A stretch of 64,000 bases of DNA, from NCBI RefSeq assembly GCF_013408985.1, contig NZ_JACBZT010000001.1:4171197-4235196 (forward strand), given 5' to 3'. Positions 8,455 to 18,405 of the stretch are shown piece by piece; position 1 is the stretch's first letter; each line of letters begins with the position of its first letter. The position numbers were made by a program, and so were the translations under genes. A model generated the notes under the pieces. The model was not told the DNA's origin. It made no database searches and was given only the letters and a program-made list of their open reading frames with translations. The stretch is from Petropleomorpha daqingensis (lineage in GTDB: Bacteria > Actinomycetota > Actinomycetes > Mycobacteriales > Geodermatophilaceae).

Positions 8455-9012
8455 TCAGCGGGCCCGGTAGTGCGCGTGGATCAGCCCGGAGTCGAAGGCG
8501 CGCTGGTCGACCAGCTCGAGGTCGAGGCGCACGCCGTCGGGGAAGAACCGCTTCCCGCCGCCGACCACGCTCGTCGTCACGAAGAGGTGGTACTCGTCCA
8601 CCAGGCCGGCCGCGATCGCCTGGGCGGCCAGGTTCGGGCCGTCGACGCTCAGATCGTGATCGGTCTCGTCCTTGAGCCGGCGGACGGCGTCCGGGTCGAA
8701 GGTCCGTTCGATCCTGGTCCTCTCGCTCGCCACCGACTCCAGCGTCGTGGAGTAGACGACCTTGTCGGCGGCCTGCCAGTCGCGCGCGTACTGCACGATG
8801 TGCGGCGGCGCGTCGGGCAGGGAGTGAGCGGTCTCCCAGAAGACCATCGACTCGTACATGCGCCGCCCGTAGAGGAACGTCCGGACCGGGCGGAAGAGGT
8901 CCCCGATGAAGGTGTGCACCTCCTCGACCTCGGCCCCGGAACCCAGGTCGCCCTCGGCTGCCTCCGCGTAGCCGTCCAGCGAGGTGATCATCGAGTAGAC
9001 GAGCTTGCCCAT
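8455..9012 (-). CDS. dihydrofolate reductase family protein (RibD C-terminal-like)
   Basis: A 185-aa protein of the DHFR/RibD-C superfamily. N-terminal strand KLVYSMITSLDGY, LYGRRMYESM (NADPH-site-like), DKVVYSTTLE, DLSVDGPNLAAQAIAAGLVDEYHLFV and VVGGGKRFFP are the usual landmarks of the short bacterial yyaP/ywjB-like members. These bind NADPH, but their substrate is generally unknown; folate activity should not be assumed. It starts at ATG 9012 and is divergent from the small gene at 9081. Confidence 0.88.
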   Translation of the reverse strand: MGKLVYSMITSLDGYAEAAEGDLGSGAEVEEVHTFIGDLFRPVRTFLYGRRMYESMVFWETAHSLPDAPPHIVQYARDWQAADKVVYSTTLESVASERTRIERTFDPDAVRRLKDETDHDLSVDGPNLAAQAIAAGLVDEYHLFVTTSVVGGGKRFFPDGVRLDLELVDQRAFDSGLIHAHYRAR

Positions 9013-9068
9013 GCAGCCTGTGACCTGCGCCGGACCCGGAACTGATCGGGGTCGGCGAGGCGACGCCC

Positions 9069-9074
9069 TAGGTT
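9069..9074 (+). promoter_or_regulatory. -10 hexamer TAGGTT, leaderless promoter of the 9081 gene
   Basis: The hexamer ends exactly 6 nt before the ATG, the same arrangement as coaE. No ribosome-binding site lies between. Confidence 0.45.
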
Positions 9075-9080
9075 GACGGG

Positions 9081-9455
9081 ATGGCGCGCCGTCGCATCGA
9101 GCGATCCGAGTCCTTCACCGAGTCGGTCGCGGACCCCACGGAGCCGGACGGCGCACGGGAGATCCCGAACCTGGCAGCGCAGGAGCGGATCACCGACGCC
9201 GATGGAGTGGTCTGGCGGCGCCGCGGCAGGGACTTCGTCGACGAGAAGCGGTTGCGGAAGCTGCTCCGGGATCCGGCGGTGCGCGTCGTCCACGACTACC
9301 TCGGGGAGGTCGCCGACGTGCCCCCGGACGACAGGACCGCCTTCTGGGAGCGCGCACTGGACCTCATGGCCCGCTCCGCGCACTCCGACTTCGTCGCCGC
9401 CGAGTTCACGAACGAGTCCCACGCTCATCTGCTCGTCGTGCACGAGTACTGCTGA
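9081..9455 (+). CDS. hypothetical protein, 124 aa
   Basis: I do not recognise this protein. The first 40 residues are charged and Ser/Glu-rich. The middle has IPNLAAQERITDADGVVWRR and DFVDEKRLRKLLRDPAVRVV; the C-terminal half is alpha-helical in composition (FWERALDLMARSAHSDFVAAEF) and ends HAHLLVVHEYC. There is no signal peptide or membrane helix. It starts with ATG right behind a leaderless-type -10. The dapA-like gene follows 20 bp later with its own -10. Codon usage matches the neighbours, so it is probably a real cytoplasmic protein of a lineage-specific family. Confidence 0.65.
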   Translation: MARRRIERSESFTESVADPTEPDGAREIPNLAAQERITDADGVVWRRRGRDFVDEKRLRKLLRDPAVRVVHDYLGEVADVPPDDRTAFWERALDLMARSAHSDFVAAEFTNESHAHLLVVHEYC

Positions 9456-9463
9456 AGCCTCGA

Positions 9464-9469
9464 TAGCCT
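9464..9469 (+). promoter_or_regulatory. -10 hexamer TAGCCT, leaderless promoter of the dapA-like gene
   Basis: TAGCCT ends 6 nt before the GTG at 9476, and no Shine-Dalgarno is present. Confidence 0.45.
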
Positions 9470-9475
9470 CCGGAC

Positions 9476-10354
9476 GTGCGACTCCTCGAGGGCGTGTTCG
9501 TGCCGGCGGTCACCCCGTTCGACGAGTCCGGCCGGGTGGACGTGGCCTGCCTCGAACGACTGCTGGCCGGGTTCCTCGACGACGGCGCCGCGGGGGTCGT
9601 GGCCCTCGGGACGACGGGGGAGGCCTCGGCGCTGGACGACGCCGAGCGCCGCGCGGTCGTCGACGCCTGCGCTCGCGTCTGCGCCGACCGCGGCGCGCCG
9701 CTGGTCGTCGGCGCGGGCACGAACGACACCCGGACGACGATCGCCCGGCACGAGGAGCTCGCGGGCGTCCCCGGCGTGGTCGCCTCCCTCGCCGTCGTCC
9801 CGTACTACGTGCGGCCGTCGGAGCCCGGCATCGTCGCGCACTTCGCGGAGGTCGCCGAGCGCTCACCGGTCCCGCTCGTCGTCTACAACGTCCCGTACCG
9901 CACGGCACGCGGGCTGGGCGCCGACGCGCTGCTCGAGCTCGCCGCGCACCCGCGGATCGTCGGTGTCAAGCAGGCGGTCGGCGGGGTGGACGCCGACACC
10001 CTGCGGTTGCTCGCCGCGGCGCCGCGGGACTTCGCCGTCCTCGGTGGGGACGACGCGTACCTGCTGCCCGTCGTCCTCATGGGTGGGGCCGGTGCGATCG
10101 CCGCCGCCGCGCACGTCCGGACGGCGGACTTCGTGCAGATGATCGACGACGGCCTGGCCGGCCGGGTCGCCGAGGCGCGCGCCCGCGCAGAGGCCCTGCT
10201 GCCCGTCGTCCTCGCGCTGTTCGCCGAACCCAACCCCGCGGTGATCAAGGGCGTGCTGCACGCCCAGGGCCGGATCCCCACGCCCGACGTCCGCCTGCCG
10301 CTCACGCCGGCGTCCAAACCGGCCGTCGACGACGCGCTCGCCCTGCTCCGGTAG
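9476..10354 (+). CDS. dihydrodipicolinate synthase / N-acetylneuraminate lyase family protein
   Basis: A 292-aa TIM-barrel class I aldolase. Key residues line up with DapA: GTTGE at 45-49 (T46, T47), Y110, Y137 in YNVPYRT with R142, and the Schiff-base lysine K165 in GVKQA. It is therefore probably active on pyruvate. The actinobacterial lysine-pathway dapA normally lies beside dapB or other lysine/cell-wall genes, which is not the case here, so this may be a paralogue with another aldehyde partner. GTG start behind a leaderless -10. The stop is 14 bp before the HNH gene. Confidence 0.85.
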   Translation: MRLLEGVFVPAVTPFDESGRVDVACLERLLAGFLDDGAAGVVALGTTGEASALDDAERRAVVDACARVCADRGAPLVVGAGTNDTRTTIARHEELAGVPGVVASLAVVPYYVRPSEPGIVAHFAEVAERSPVPLVVYNVPYRTARGLGADALLELAAHPRIVGVKQAVGGVDADTLRLLAAAPRDFAVLGGDDAYLLPVVLMGGAGAIAAAAHVRTADFVQMIDDGLAGRVAEARARAEALLPVVLALFAEPNPAVIKGVLHAQGRIPTPDVRLPLTPASKPAVDDALALLR

Positions 10355-10368
10355 CGCACGATGGGGGA

Positions 10369-10782
10369 GTGCCCCAGCTCGACCGCGCCGACCGGCTGAC
10401 GGCGATCCTCGAGCGGGACGGGCCCACCTGCGTCTGGTGCGGCCGCGCCTTCGGCCCGCTGATCCGGCCGACCACCGAGCACGTCGTCCCGCGGGTCAAG
10501 GGCGGCCCGTCGCGGCTGGAGAACGAGGTGGCCGCCTGCGGCCGGTGCAACCGCGAGCGCGGGCACCGCACCCCGGTGGAGTGGCTGGAGGCCTGCGAGC
10601 GCCGCGGCTGGACGCCGGACGCCGACCGCCTGGCCCGCGTGCTCGCCGCGCTGGAGGAGGCGATCGCCCGCGAGGGCGGCCAGCGGCGCGCGCGGCCCTA
10701 CCTCGACGCCCAGCTCCGCCGGTTGCGCCGCCGGGAATCCGCGCGCGGAGACGGTCCGGGTCGTCGTAGCGTGGCGATGTGA
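10369..10782 (+). CDS. HNH endonuclease
   Basis: A 137-aa protein with a complete HNH fold in its first 75 residues: CVWCG (zinc CxxC), then TEHVVPR with the catalytic His, ENEVAACGRCNRERG with the conserved Asn and the second CxxC. The C-terminal 60 residues are helical and Arg-rich. Stand-alone HNH proteins of this size cut or nick DNA; the target is unknown. The start is GTG 10369 with GGGGGA directly in front. It overlaps the MOSC gene by 4 bp (GTGA). A role in phage defence is possible but nothing nearby supports it. Confidence 0.85.
   Translation: MPQLDRADRLTAILERDGPTCVWCGRAFGPLIRPTTEHVVPRVKGGPSRLENEVAACGRCNRERGHRTPVEWLEACERRGWTPDADRLARVLAALEEAIAREGGQRRARPYLDAQLRRLRRRESARGDGPGRRSVAM
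10767..10772 (+). promoter_or_regulatory. internal -10 (TAGCGT), leaderless promoter of the MOSC gene
   Basis: TAGCGT lies inside the 3' end of the HNH gene and ends 6 nt before the MOSC GTG. The MOSC gene may thus be expressed both by coupling and on its own. Confidence 0.4.
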
Positions 10783-11339
10783 ACGGCGTCGTCGGCACGG
10801 TCGACCAGGTGAGCGTCTACCCGGTGAAGAGCCTGGCCGGGCGCACCGTGGCCGAGGCGCGCGTCGAGCCCGCCGGCCTGGTCGGCGACCGGGCCTGGGC
10901 CGTCGTCGACGCGACGACGGGGGAGCGGGTGACGGTCAAGACGACGCCCGAGCTCGCCGAGGTCGTCGCCACCGGGGACGACGAGGCCGACACGATCACG
11001 CTCACCGAGGTGCTCGGCCGCCCGGTGCGGCTGCAGCGGACCTCCGCGGAGGCCCCGCAGGTCGACGCGGCCGCGGTGCACCTGGTCAGCCGCTCGGCGA
11101 TCGACCGGGCCGCCGGCGGCGACGTCCCCGCCGGGTGCTCGGCCGACGACCCGCGCGCCAACCTGCTGCTGAGCCTCGACGGCGACGAGGACGAGCGCGC
11201 CTGGGTCGGCCGCAGCCTGCGGATCGGCGAGGTGGAGCTCACCGTCACCCGCCCGCCGAAGCACTGCCTCGGCGTCTACGCCGAGGTGCGAACTCCCGGC
11301 CGGGTCCGCCCCGGCGACCCGGTCGAACTCCTCTCCTGA
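10779..11339 (+). CDS. MOSC domain-containing protein
   Basis: A 186-aa protein with the N-terminal beta-barrel signature VSVYPVKSLAG and the MOSC domain. The latter includes the motif PPKHCLGVYA, whose cysteine is the conserved MOSC cysteine expected to carry sulfur or ligate molybdenum. RANLLLSLDGDEDERAWVG is the middle of the domain. Related proteins (YcbX/YiiM, mARC) reduce N-hydroxylated compounds or bind molybdopterin. Shorter than YcbX and lacking a ferredoxin domain, so a redox partner would be separate. It starts by GTGA overlap with the HNH gene. Confidence 0.85.
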   Translation: MNGVVGTVDQVSVYPVKSLAGRTVAEARVEPAGLVGDRAWAVVDATTGERVTVKTTPELAEVVATGDDEADTITLTEVLGRPVRLQRTSAEAPQVDAAAVHLVSRSAIDRAAGGDVPAGCSADDPRANLLLSLDGDEDERAWVGRSLRIGEVELTVTRPPKHCLGVYAEVRTPGRVRPGDPVELLS

Positions 11340-11362
11340 CCGGCTGCCCGCGTTCCGGGCAC

Positions 11363-11397
11363 TAACCTTCTGACTGACCTGGCCGACGGGCCAGGTC
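11363..11397 (+). promoter_or_regulatory. thrS promoter -10 and 5'-terminal hairpin
   Basis: TAACCT at 11363-11368 is a good -10. Transcription would start about 11375, directly at a perfect 9-bp stem (11376-11384 with 11389-11397, loop GACG). The thrS start follows 27 nt later. I see no T-box elements. Confidence 0.45.
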
Positions 11398-11423
11398 CTC
11401 CGCCGACCCCCTTGGAGCCCCTC

Positions 11424-13454
11424 GTGTCTGCCGCACCCCTCCCCGCCGCGCTCGCCCCGATCCGGGTGCCGGCCGGGACCACCGCGGCCGACGCGCTCAA
11501 GGAGGCCGGCGTCCCGCTGAAGGGTCCGGACGGCGCCGTCGTCGTCCGCGACCTGGCCTCCGGCGACCTCAAGGACCTCGCCTGGACGCCGGACGCCGAC
11601 GCCTCGGTGGAGCCGGTGCCGGCCGCGAGCCCGGAGGGCCGCGCGGTCATCCGCCACTCGACGGCGCACGTGCTCGCCCAGGCCGTGCAGGAGGTCTTCC
11701 CCGGCACGCGGCTGGGCATCGGCCCGCCGATCGAGAACGGCTTCTACTACGACTTCGACCCCGAGCGGCCGTTCACGCCCGAGGACCTGCAGGTCCTCGA
11801 GAAGAAGATGACCGAGATCGTCCGGGCCGGGCAGCGCTTCTCCCGGCGCGAGATCAGCGACGCCGACGCCAAGGTCGAGCTGGCGCACGAGCCGTACAAG
11901 CTCGAGCTGATCGACCTGAAGGGGAGCGGCAACGACGACGCCGAGGGCGCCTCGGTCGAGGTCGGCGGCGGCCAGCTGACGATGTACGACAACCTCGACG
12001 CCCGCACCGGCGAACGGGTCTGGACCGACCTGTGCCGCGGCCCGCACCTGCCGCGCACGAACAACATCCCGGCCTTCTCCCTCACCCGGTCGGCGGCCGC
12101 CTACTGGCGCGGCAACGAGAAGAACCCACAGCTGCAGCGGATCTACGGCACGGCGTGGGAGAGCAAGGACGCGCACAAGGCCTACCTGGAGCAGCTGGCC
12201 GAGGCCGAGCGCCGCGACCACCGGCGCCTGGGCGCCGAGCTGGACCTGTTCAGCTTCCCCGACGAGATCGGCTCCGGCCTGGCCGTCTTCCACCCCAAGG
12301 GCGGGGTGATCAAGCGGGAGATGGAGGACTACGTCCGCCGGCGGCACATCGAGGAGGGCTTCCTCTACGTCGGGACGCCGCACATCACCAAGGAGCACGT
12401 CTTCGAGCTCTCCGGCCACCTGCCGTACTACGCCGACACCATGTTCCCGCCGATGGAGCTGGAAAACGCGAAGTACTACCTCAAGGCGATGAACTGCCCG
12501 ATGCACAACCTGATCTTCAGGTCGCGCGGGCGGTCCTACCGCGAGCTGCCGCTGCGGTTCTTCGAGTTCGGCTCGGTCTACCGCTACGAGAAGTCCGGCG
12601 TCGTCCACGGCCTGACGCGGGTGCGCGGGCTGACGCAGGACGACTCGCACAGCTACGTCACGCCCGAGCAGGCGCCCGGCGAGATCCGCCACCTGCTGTC
12701 GTTCGTGCTCGGCCTGCTGCGCGACTTCGGCCTCGACGAGTACTACCTGGAGCTGTCCACCCGCGGCGACGACCCGGACAAGCAGGACAAGTTCATCGGA
12801 TCCGACGACCAGTGGGAGATCGCCACCAAGGTGCTCGAGGAGGCGGCCCGTGAGACCGGCCTCGAACTCGTGCCCGACCCGGGCGGCGCGGCCTTCTACG
12901 GGCCGAAGATCTCCGTGCAGGCGCGTGACGCCATCGGCCGGACGTGGCAGATGTCGACGATCCAGTACGACTTCAACCAGCCGGCCGGGTTCGGTCTGGA
13001 GTACACGGCCGCCGACGGCAGCCACCAGCAGCCGGTGATGATCCACTCGGCCAAGTTCGGCTCGATCGAGCGGTTCTTCGGGGTGCTCACCGAGCACTAC
13101 GCGGGTGCCTTCCCGGCCTGGCTCGCGCCGGTGCAGGTGGTGGGCATCCCGATCACCGACGAGCAGATCGGCTACCTGGAGGACGTCGCGCTGAGGCTGC
13201 GCGAGCGCGGCATCCGGGTGGAGATCGACGACTCCGACGACCGGATGCAGAAGAAGATCCGGACGGCGAGCAAGCAGAAGATCCCGTTCGTGCTGATCGC
13301 CGGCGCCACGGACGCCGAGGCCGGCGCGGTCTCCTTCCGCTACCGCGACGGCAGCCAGCGCAACGGCGTGCCGATCGCCGACGCCGTCGAGCAGGTCGTG
13401 AACTGGGTCGCCGCCCGGCACAACGCCGACCCGACCGCCGAGGTCCCGGTGTGA
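11424..13454 (+). CDS. thrS: threonyl-tRNA synthetase
   Basis: Class II ligase that charges tRNA-Thr, 676 aa. An N-terminal TGS domain (about 1-70) is followed by the editing domain with [11 protein letters not shown] and [12 protein letters not shown]. The catalytic core has MNCPMHNL (zinc Cys), [15 protein letters not shown] (motif 2), RGLTQDDSH and the motif-3 region [13 protein letters not shown]. The C-terminal anticodon-binding domain has [16 protein letters not shown] chose GTG 11424 over an upstream TTG because a GGAG lies 8 nt before it. It heads a run ending at pimA, linked to the HIT gene by GTGA. Confidence 0.96.
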   Translation: MSAAPLPAALAPIRVPAGTTAADALKEAGVPLKGPDGAVVVRDLASGDLKDLAWTPDADASVEPVPAASPEGRAVIRHSTAHVLAQAVQEVFPGTRLGIGPPIENGFYYDFDPERPFTPEDLQVLEKKMTEIVRAGQRFSRREISDADAKVELAHEPYKLELIDLKGSGNDDAEGASVEVGGGQLTMYDNLDARTGERVWTDLCRGPHLPRTNNIPAFSLTRSAAAYWRGNEKNPQLQRIYGTAWESKDAHKAYLEQLAEAERRDHRRLGAELDLFSFPDEIGSGLAVFHPKGGVIKREMEDYVRRRHIEEGFLYVGTPHITKEHVFELSGHLPYYADTMFPPMELENAKYYLKAMNCPMHNLIFRSRGRSYRELPLRFFEFGSVYRYEKSGVVHGLTRVRGLTQDDSHSYVTPEQAPGEIRHLLSFVLGLLRDFGLDEYYLELSTRGDDPDKQDKFIGSDDQWEIATKVLEEAARETGLELVPDPGGAAFYGPKISVQARDAIGRTWQMSTIQYDFNQPAGFGLEYTAADGSHQQPVMIHSAKFGSIERFFGVLTEHYAGAFPAWLAPVQVVGIPITDEQIGYLEDVALRLRERGIRVEIDDSDDRMQKKIRTASKQKIPFVLIAGATDAEAGAVSFRYRDGSQRNGVPIADAVEQVVNWVAARHNADPTAEVPV

Positions 13455-14089
13455 GCCAGCAGGACGAGCAGTACCGGGTCGCCGTCGGCAACGACGGTCG
13501 GGCGTCCGTGGGTGAGACGTCCGATCAGCCGTACCGCGTGCCCGTGTCCAACGACGAGAACGGCCCGGCGTCGGTGTTCGAGCACCTCTGGACGCCCTAC
13601 CGCATGGCCTACATCCGCGGCGAGGGCAAGCCCACGGGCGACCACGACTGCCCGTTCTGCCTCATCCCGAAGATGGGCGACGAGGAGGGGCTGATCGTCG
13701 CGCGGGGCCGGACGGTGTTCGCCGTCCTCAACCTGTACCCGTACAACGCCGGGCACCTGATGGTGGTCCCGTACCGGCACGTGCCCGACTACACCGACCT
13801 GACCGTCGAGGAGGTCGCCGAGCTCGGCGACCTCACCCAGACCGCGATGCGGACCATCCGCGCGGTCAGCGGCGCGCACGGGTTCAACATCGGGATGAAC
13901 CAGGGCCACATCGCCGGCGCCGGCATCGCCGACCACCTGCACCAGCACGTGGTGCCGCGGTGGGGCGGCGACACCAACTTCATGCCGGTGATCGGCCTGA
14001 CCCGGGTGCTGCCGCAGGTGCTCACCGAGACGCGCCGGTTGCTCGCCGATGCCTGGGCCGAGCACGCCGACACGGGTGCGGAGGCCTGA
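13451..14089 (+). CDS. HIT-family protein, probable Ap4A phosphorylase
   Basis: A 212-aa histidine-triad protein. It has CPFC and a second zinc region, [49 protein letters not shown] with the triad HLHQHVV. The M. tuberculosis homologue in the same position (Rv2613c, between thrS and pgsA1) cleaves diadenosine tetraphosphate by phosphorolysis, so the same is likely here. The first 45 residues are a variable, probably disordered extension ([18 protein letters not shown]). It starts by GTGA overlap with thrS and ends directly before the pgsA start. Confidence 0.9.
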   Translation: MSQQDEQYRVAVGNDGRASVGETSDQPYRVPVSNDENGPASVFEHLWTPYRMAYIRGEGKPTGDHDCPFCLIPKMGDEEGLIVARGRTVFAVLNLYPYNAGHLMVVPYRHVPDYTDLTVEEVAELGDLTQTAMRTIRAVSGAHGFNIGMNQGHIAGAGIADHLHQHVVPRWGGDTNFMPVIGLTRVLPQVLTETRRLLADAWAEHADTGAEA

Positions 14090-14737
14090 GTGCTCGGCAT
14101 CAACGCGCGTCCGAAGGTGGCCAAGGTGCTCTCGCCCGTGGTCACCCGGCTGGCGCGCTCGGGCATCACGCCGGACATGGTCACCCTGACCGGCACCCTG
14201 GGCTCGATCGCCGCCGCGGTGTTCCTGATCGGCACCGGCCACCTGTTCTGGGGCGCGTTCGCCGTCACCCTGTTCGTCCTGCTCGACATGCTCGACGGGG
14301 CGCTGGCCCGGGCGCGCGGCGGCGGCTCGCTGTTCGGGGCCGTGCTGGACTCGACCGGCGACCGCGCCTCGGACGCCGCGATCTTCGCGTCGCTGGCCTG
14401 GTGGTTCTCCGGCGGCGGCGACAACCGGCTGCTGGTCCTGCTCGCGCTGATCTGCCTGGTGCTCGGTGTGCTCACCTCCTACGTCAAGGCGCGCGCCGAG
14501 GGTGTGGGGCTGTCCGCCGACGTCGGCATCGTCGAGCGCACCGAGCGGCTGATCCTCGTCCTGGTCGGCACCGGCTTCCTCGGCCTGGGCGTGCCGTACG
14601 CCCTCCACGTGGCGCTGTGGCTGCTGCTGGTCGGCAGCGCGATCACCGTGGGCCAGCGGTTCGTGGCCGTCCACCGCGCCGGCCGCCGCCCGCTGCCGAC
14701 CGCCGACCCGGTCCCGCCGACCACGCCGGCGCCATGA
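14090..14737 (+). CDS. pgsA: phosphatidylinositol phosphate synthase (CDP-alcohol phosphatidyltransferase)
   Basis: Integral membrane enzyme, 215 aa, that joins CDP-diacylglycerol to inositol 1-phosphate as the first step of phosphatidylinositol and PIM synthesis. The CDP-alcohol motif DxxDGxxAR-x8-GxxxDxxxD is complete (DMLDGALARARGGG, then GAVLDSTGDRASD). About six hydrophobic helices surround it. The C-terminus is a Pro-rich cytoplasmic tail. Its place between the HIT gene and the PIM acyltransferase/mannosyltransferase supports inositol phosphate rather than glycerol 3-phosphate as the acceptor. The start GTG 14090 directly follows the HIT stop. Confidence 0.92.
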   Translation: MLGINARPKVAKVLSPVVTRLARSGITPDMVTLTGTLGSIAAAVFLIGTGHLFWGAFAVTLFVLLDMLDGALARARGGGSLFGAVLDSTGDRASDAAIFASLAWWFSGGGDNRLLVLLALICLVLGVLTSYVKARAEGVGLSADVGIVERTERLILVLVGTGFLGLGVPYALHVALWLLLVGSAITVGQRFVAVHRAGRRPLPTADPVPPTTPAP

Positions 14738-15690
14738 GCGTGGTGGTCGAAAAAGCCCCCGGACTCCGCGCCCGCGCCGGCGCGGCGCTCACCGACGCCG
14801 GCTTCGCCGCCGGCTGGGGTGCGGTCAAGCTGCTGCCCGAGGGGCTGGCCCGCCGCGCCTTCGACGCCGGCGCCGGCTGGGCCGCCCGCCGCGACGGCTC
14901 GGGCACCCGGATGCTGCGGGCCAACCTGCGCGTCGCGACCGGCGGGAAGCTGAGCGAGACCGAGCTCGACGAGCTGACCGTCCGCGGGGTGCGGTCCTAC
15001 GCCCGCTACTGGCGGGAAGCGTTCCGGCTGCCGACCATCCCCAAGGACGGCATCGTCGGCAAGACCGAGTCGCCCGGCGTCGAGCACATGGAGAAGTCGC
15101 GCTCCGACGGCCGGCCGGTGATCCTCGCGCTGCCGCACAGCGGGAACTGGGACGCGGCGGGGGTGTGGTTCGTCGACTGGCTCGGCGGCCCGTTCATGAC
15201 CGTCGCCGAGCGGCTCAAGCCCGAGTCGCTCTACCGCCGGTTCCTCGAGTACCGCGAGTCGCTGGGCATGCGGGTCGTGCCGCTCACCGGCGGCGAGCGG
15301 CCGAGCTCCACCGTGCTGCGCGAGTGGCTCAACGACGGGCGCTCGGTCTGCCTACTCATGGACCGCGACCTCGGCAGCTCCGGGGTCCCGGTGAGCTTCT
15401 TCGGCCGGCCGACGACGATGCCCGGCGGTGCGGCCCTGCTGGCCGCGCAGACCGGCGCGGCGCTGCACCCGGTGATCTGCCAGTTCCGCGAGGGCGGCTG
15501 GCGGCTGATGATCCACCCCGAGGTGCCGCTGGACGGCGGCGCGCGGCTCAAGGACCGGGTCGCGGTGGCCACCCAGGGCGTGGCGGATGCGTTCGTGGAC
15601 TCCATCTCCGCGCAGCCGGAGGACTGGCACATGCTGGGCCGGATCTGGTCGGATGTGCAGCGCGATCCCCCGAGGAGAGGGGTGTCCTGA
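14734..15690 (+). CDS. phosphatidylinositol mannoside acyltransferase (PatA-like)
   Basis: A 318-aa LpxL/HtrB-fold acyltransferase. The catalytic H135-x4-D140 pair is in PHSGNWD; downstream are CLLMDRDLGSSGVPVSFFG and PGGAALLAAQTGAAL, typical of the family. The Rv2611c homologue transfers palmitoyl to the mannose of PIM1/PIM2 on the inner face of the membrane. The N-terminal segment is amphipathic with no clear signal peptide. It overlaps pgsA (ATGA) and pimA (TGATG), so the PIM steps are translated as one unit. Confidence 0.9.
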   Translation: MSVVVEKAPGLRARAGAALTDAGFAAGWGAVKLLPEGLARRAFDAGAGWAARRDGSGTRMLRANLRVATGGKLSETELDELTVRGVRSYARYWREAFRLPTIPKDGIVGKTESPGVEHMEKSRSDGRPVILALPHSGNWDAAGVWFVDWLGGPFMTVAERLKPESLYRRFLEYRESLGMRVVPLTGGERPSSTVLREWLNDGRSVCLLMDRDLGSSGVPVSFFGRPTTMPGGAALLAAQTGAALHPVICQFREGGWRLMIHPEVPLDGGARLKDRVAVATQGVADAFVDSISAQPEDWHMLGRIWSDVQRDPPRRGVS

Positions 15691-16895
15691 TGCGCATCGG
15701 CCTGGTCTGCCCCTACATGTGGGACACGCCGGGCGGGGTGCAGTACCACGTGCGCGACCTGGCCGAGACCCTCCGCGGGCTGGGCCACGACGTCGAGGTG
15801 CTCACCCCGGCCGAGAGCGAGGAGTCGCTGACCGAGCCCTGGATGACCTGGGCCGGGCGGACCGTGCCGATCCCGTACAACGGCTCGATGTCCAGCGTGC
15901 ACTTCGGGCCGGTGTCCGCCGCGCGGGTGCGGCGCTGGCTGCGCGAGGGGCACTTCGACGTCGTCCACGTGCACGACCCCGCGGCGCCGTCGATCGGGTT
16001 GTCGGTCTGCATGCTGGCCGAGGGCCCGATCGTGGCCACGTTCCACGCGGCCACCGTCCGCTCGAAGTGGCTGACCGTCTGGGGCCCGATGGTGCGGCCG
16101 TGGCTGGAGAAGATCAGCGGCCGGATCGCCGTCTCCGACTTCGCCCGCCGCGTCCAGGTCGAGCACCTCGGCGGCGACGCGGTGATCATCCCCAACGGCG
16201 TGCACGTCGACGTCTTCGCCGAGGGCCCGTCGCTGCCCGGGCACACCCGCGGGGTGGACGGGCCGACGATCGGCTTCCTCGGCCGCTACGACGAGCCGCG
16301 CAAGGGCCTGCCGGTGCTGCTCGAGGCGATGCGCACCGTCGTCCGCCGCCACCCGGGGGCGCAGCTGCTCATCGCCGGACGCGGCGACCCCGAGGCGCTG
16401 CAGGAGCTGGTCGGCGCGGACCTGCGCCCGCACGTCGCGCTGCTCGGCGAGCTGACCGAGGAGGACAAGGCGGCGTTCCTGCGCTCGGTCGACGTCTACT
16501 GCGCGCCGAACCTGCTCGGGGAGTCCTTCGGGGTGATCCTCATCGAGGCGCTCGCCGCCGGCGCGCCGATCGTGGCCAGCGACCTCGCCGCCTTCAGCGC
16601 GGTGCTGGAGGACGGCGCCGCCGGGGTGCTGGTGCGCCGCGGCGACGCGGCCGCGCTGGCCGGCGCGATCGGCGACCTGCTCGTCGATCCGGTGCGCCGA
16701 GCGGAGCTCTCCGCGCGGGGGCAGGAGGTGGCGGCGGGCTACGACTGGTCGGTGCTCGCGCAGCGGATCCTCGCCGTGTACGAGACGGTGATCGTCCCCG
16801 GCGGCGGCGAGGTCACCGCCACGGGCGGCGAGGAGATCCTGCTCACACCGGACGGCCCCGGTCGGGGGACCCGTCGGGCGCGGGTGCGGCGATAG
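15690..16895 (+). CDS. pimA: phosphatidyl-myo-inositol mannosyltransferase
   Basis: GT4-family, GT-B-fold glycosyltransferase, 401 aa. It uses GDP-mannose to mannosylate phosphatidylinositol on the cytoplasmic membrane face. The N-terminal acceptor domain has [18 protein letters not shown]. The C-terminal donor domain has [20 protein letters not shown] and the E-x7-E motif in [15 protein letters not shown]. The last 30 residues are an extra basic tail beyond mycobacterial PimA length. Its TAG stop is also the first half of a -10 hexamer for the next gene. The order thrS-HIT-pgsA-patA-pimA equals Rv2614c-Rv2610c. Confidence 0.94.
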   Translation: MRIGLVCPYMWDTPGGVQYHVRDLAETLRGLGHDVEVLTPAESEESLTEPWMTWAGRTVPIPYNGSMSSVHFGPVSAARVRRWLREGHFDVVHVHDPAAPSIGLSVCMLAEGPIVATFHAATVRSKWLTVWGPMVRPWLEKISGRIAVSDFARRVQVEHLGGDAVIIPNGVHVDVFAEGPSLPGHTRGVDGPTIGFLGRYDEPRKGLPVLLEAMRTVVRRHPGAQLLIAGRGDPEALQELVGADLRPHVALLGELTEEDKAAFLRSVDVYCAPNLLGESFGVILIEALAAGAPIVASDLAAFSAVLEDGAAGVLVRRGDAAALAGAIGDLLVDPVRRAELSARGQEVAAGYDWSVLAQRILAVYETVIVPGGGEVTATGGEEILLTPDGPGRGTRRARVRR

Positions 16896-16898
16896 CGT
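16893..16898 (+). promoter_or_regulatory. -10 hexamer TAGCGT overlapping the pimA stop codon
   Basis: The pimA stop TAG supplies the first three bases. The hexamer ends 8 nt before the GTG of the LemA-like gene. Confidence 0.4.
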
Positions 16899-16906
16899 CA
16901 GGCCCC

Positions 16907-17461
16907 GTGACGACGACCGGGGTGTGGCTGCTGGTGGCGGCTGTCGTCGTCCTGCTGCTGCTCGCCTGGACGCTGTGGACGCTCACCCGGCTGCGCCGGC
17001 TCTCCGGCCGGGTCGACCGCGCGTGGACGGCGCTGGAGACGCAGCTGCAGCGCCGGGCCGGGCTGGCCGACGAGCTCGCCCGCGAGCACCCCGACGCGCT
17101 GGGGGAGGGGACGGCGCAGCGGCTGGCCGAGGCCGCGGCGGCGGTGCGCACCCCACCGGGCGGCGACCGGGAGCTGGCCGAGAACGCGCTGGGCCGGGAG
17201 CTGCGCGAGCTGCCCGCCGGCCTCGCCGTCCCGGCCGCGCTGCAGGCCGACCTGGCCGGCACCGGCACCCGCCTGCAACTGGCCCGCCGGTTCTACAACG
17301 ACGCCGTCCGCGACACCCGCGACCTGCGGCACCGCCGGCTCGCCCGGCTCCTCCGGGTGCACGCCGGGCGACCGCTGCCGCGGTTCTTCGACATCGACGA
17401 CGGCCTGGGGCCGGCGCTCGGCGCGGCTCCGCCCGCCGATCGGGGTGCCGACCGGCCGTAA
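16907..17461 (+). CDS. LemA-family membrane protein
   Basis: A 184-aa protein with one N-terminal membrane helix (about 6-26, [19 protein letters not shown]) and a helical domain. It contains [22 protein letters not shown] and [20 protein letters not shown], the LemA signature. LemA proteins are membrane-anchored helical bundles without a firmly known role. In M. tuberculosis the corresponding place between pimA and pdxS holds a Nudix gene instead. GTG start behind a -10 hexamer; its TAA stop again forms part of a -10 for pdxS. Confidence 0.8.
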   Translation: MTTTGVWLLVAAVVVLLLLAWTLWTLTRLRRLSGRVDRAWTALETQLQRRAGLADELAREHPDALGEGTAQRLAEAAAAVRTPPGGDRELAENALGRELRELPAGLAVPAALQADLAGTGTRLQLARRFYNDAVRDTRDLRHRRLARLLRVHAGRPLPRFFDIDDGLGPALGAAPPADRGADRP

Positions 17462-17464
17462 GAT
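17459..17464 (+). promoter_or_regulatory. -10 hexamer TAAGAT overlapping the lemA-like stop, for pdxS
   Basis: TAAGAT starts with the TAA stop of the LemA-like gene. Transcription would begin about 17471, leaving a leader of about 30 nt with GAGG before the pdxS GTG. Confidence 0.4.
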
Positions 17465-17499
17465 CGGTCGTTCTTTCCACACGACAAATGAGGCACGCA

Positions 17500-18401
<902 letters not shown>

Positions 18402-18405
<4 letters not shown>

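Noticed and set aside
8455-9012. Folate-pathway dihydrofolate reductase (folA)
   Set aside because: The motifs are those of the RibD-C/yyaP-like branch, and no thyA is nearby.
10369-10782. HNH gene as part of a restriction or defence system
   Set aside because: No methyltransferase, helicase or other defence gene is adjacent; a lone HNH protein is not sufficient evidence.
11340-11423. T-box riboswitch upstream of thrS
   Set aside because: Only about 85 nt are available and there is no specifier stem, T-box sequence or antiterminator; only a simple hairpin is seen.
10698-13421. 907-codon open frame antisense to thrS and the MOSC gene
   Set aside because: Spans two well-recognised genes and has shadow composition.
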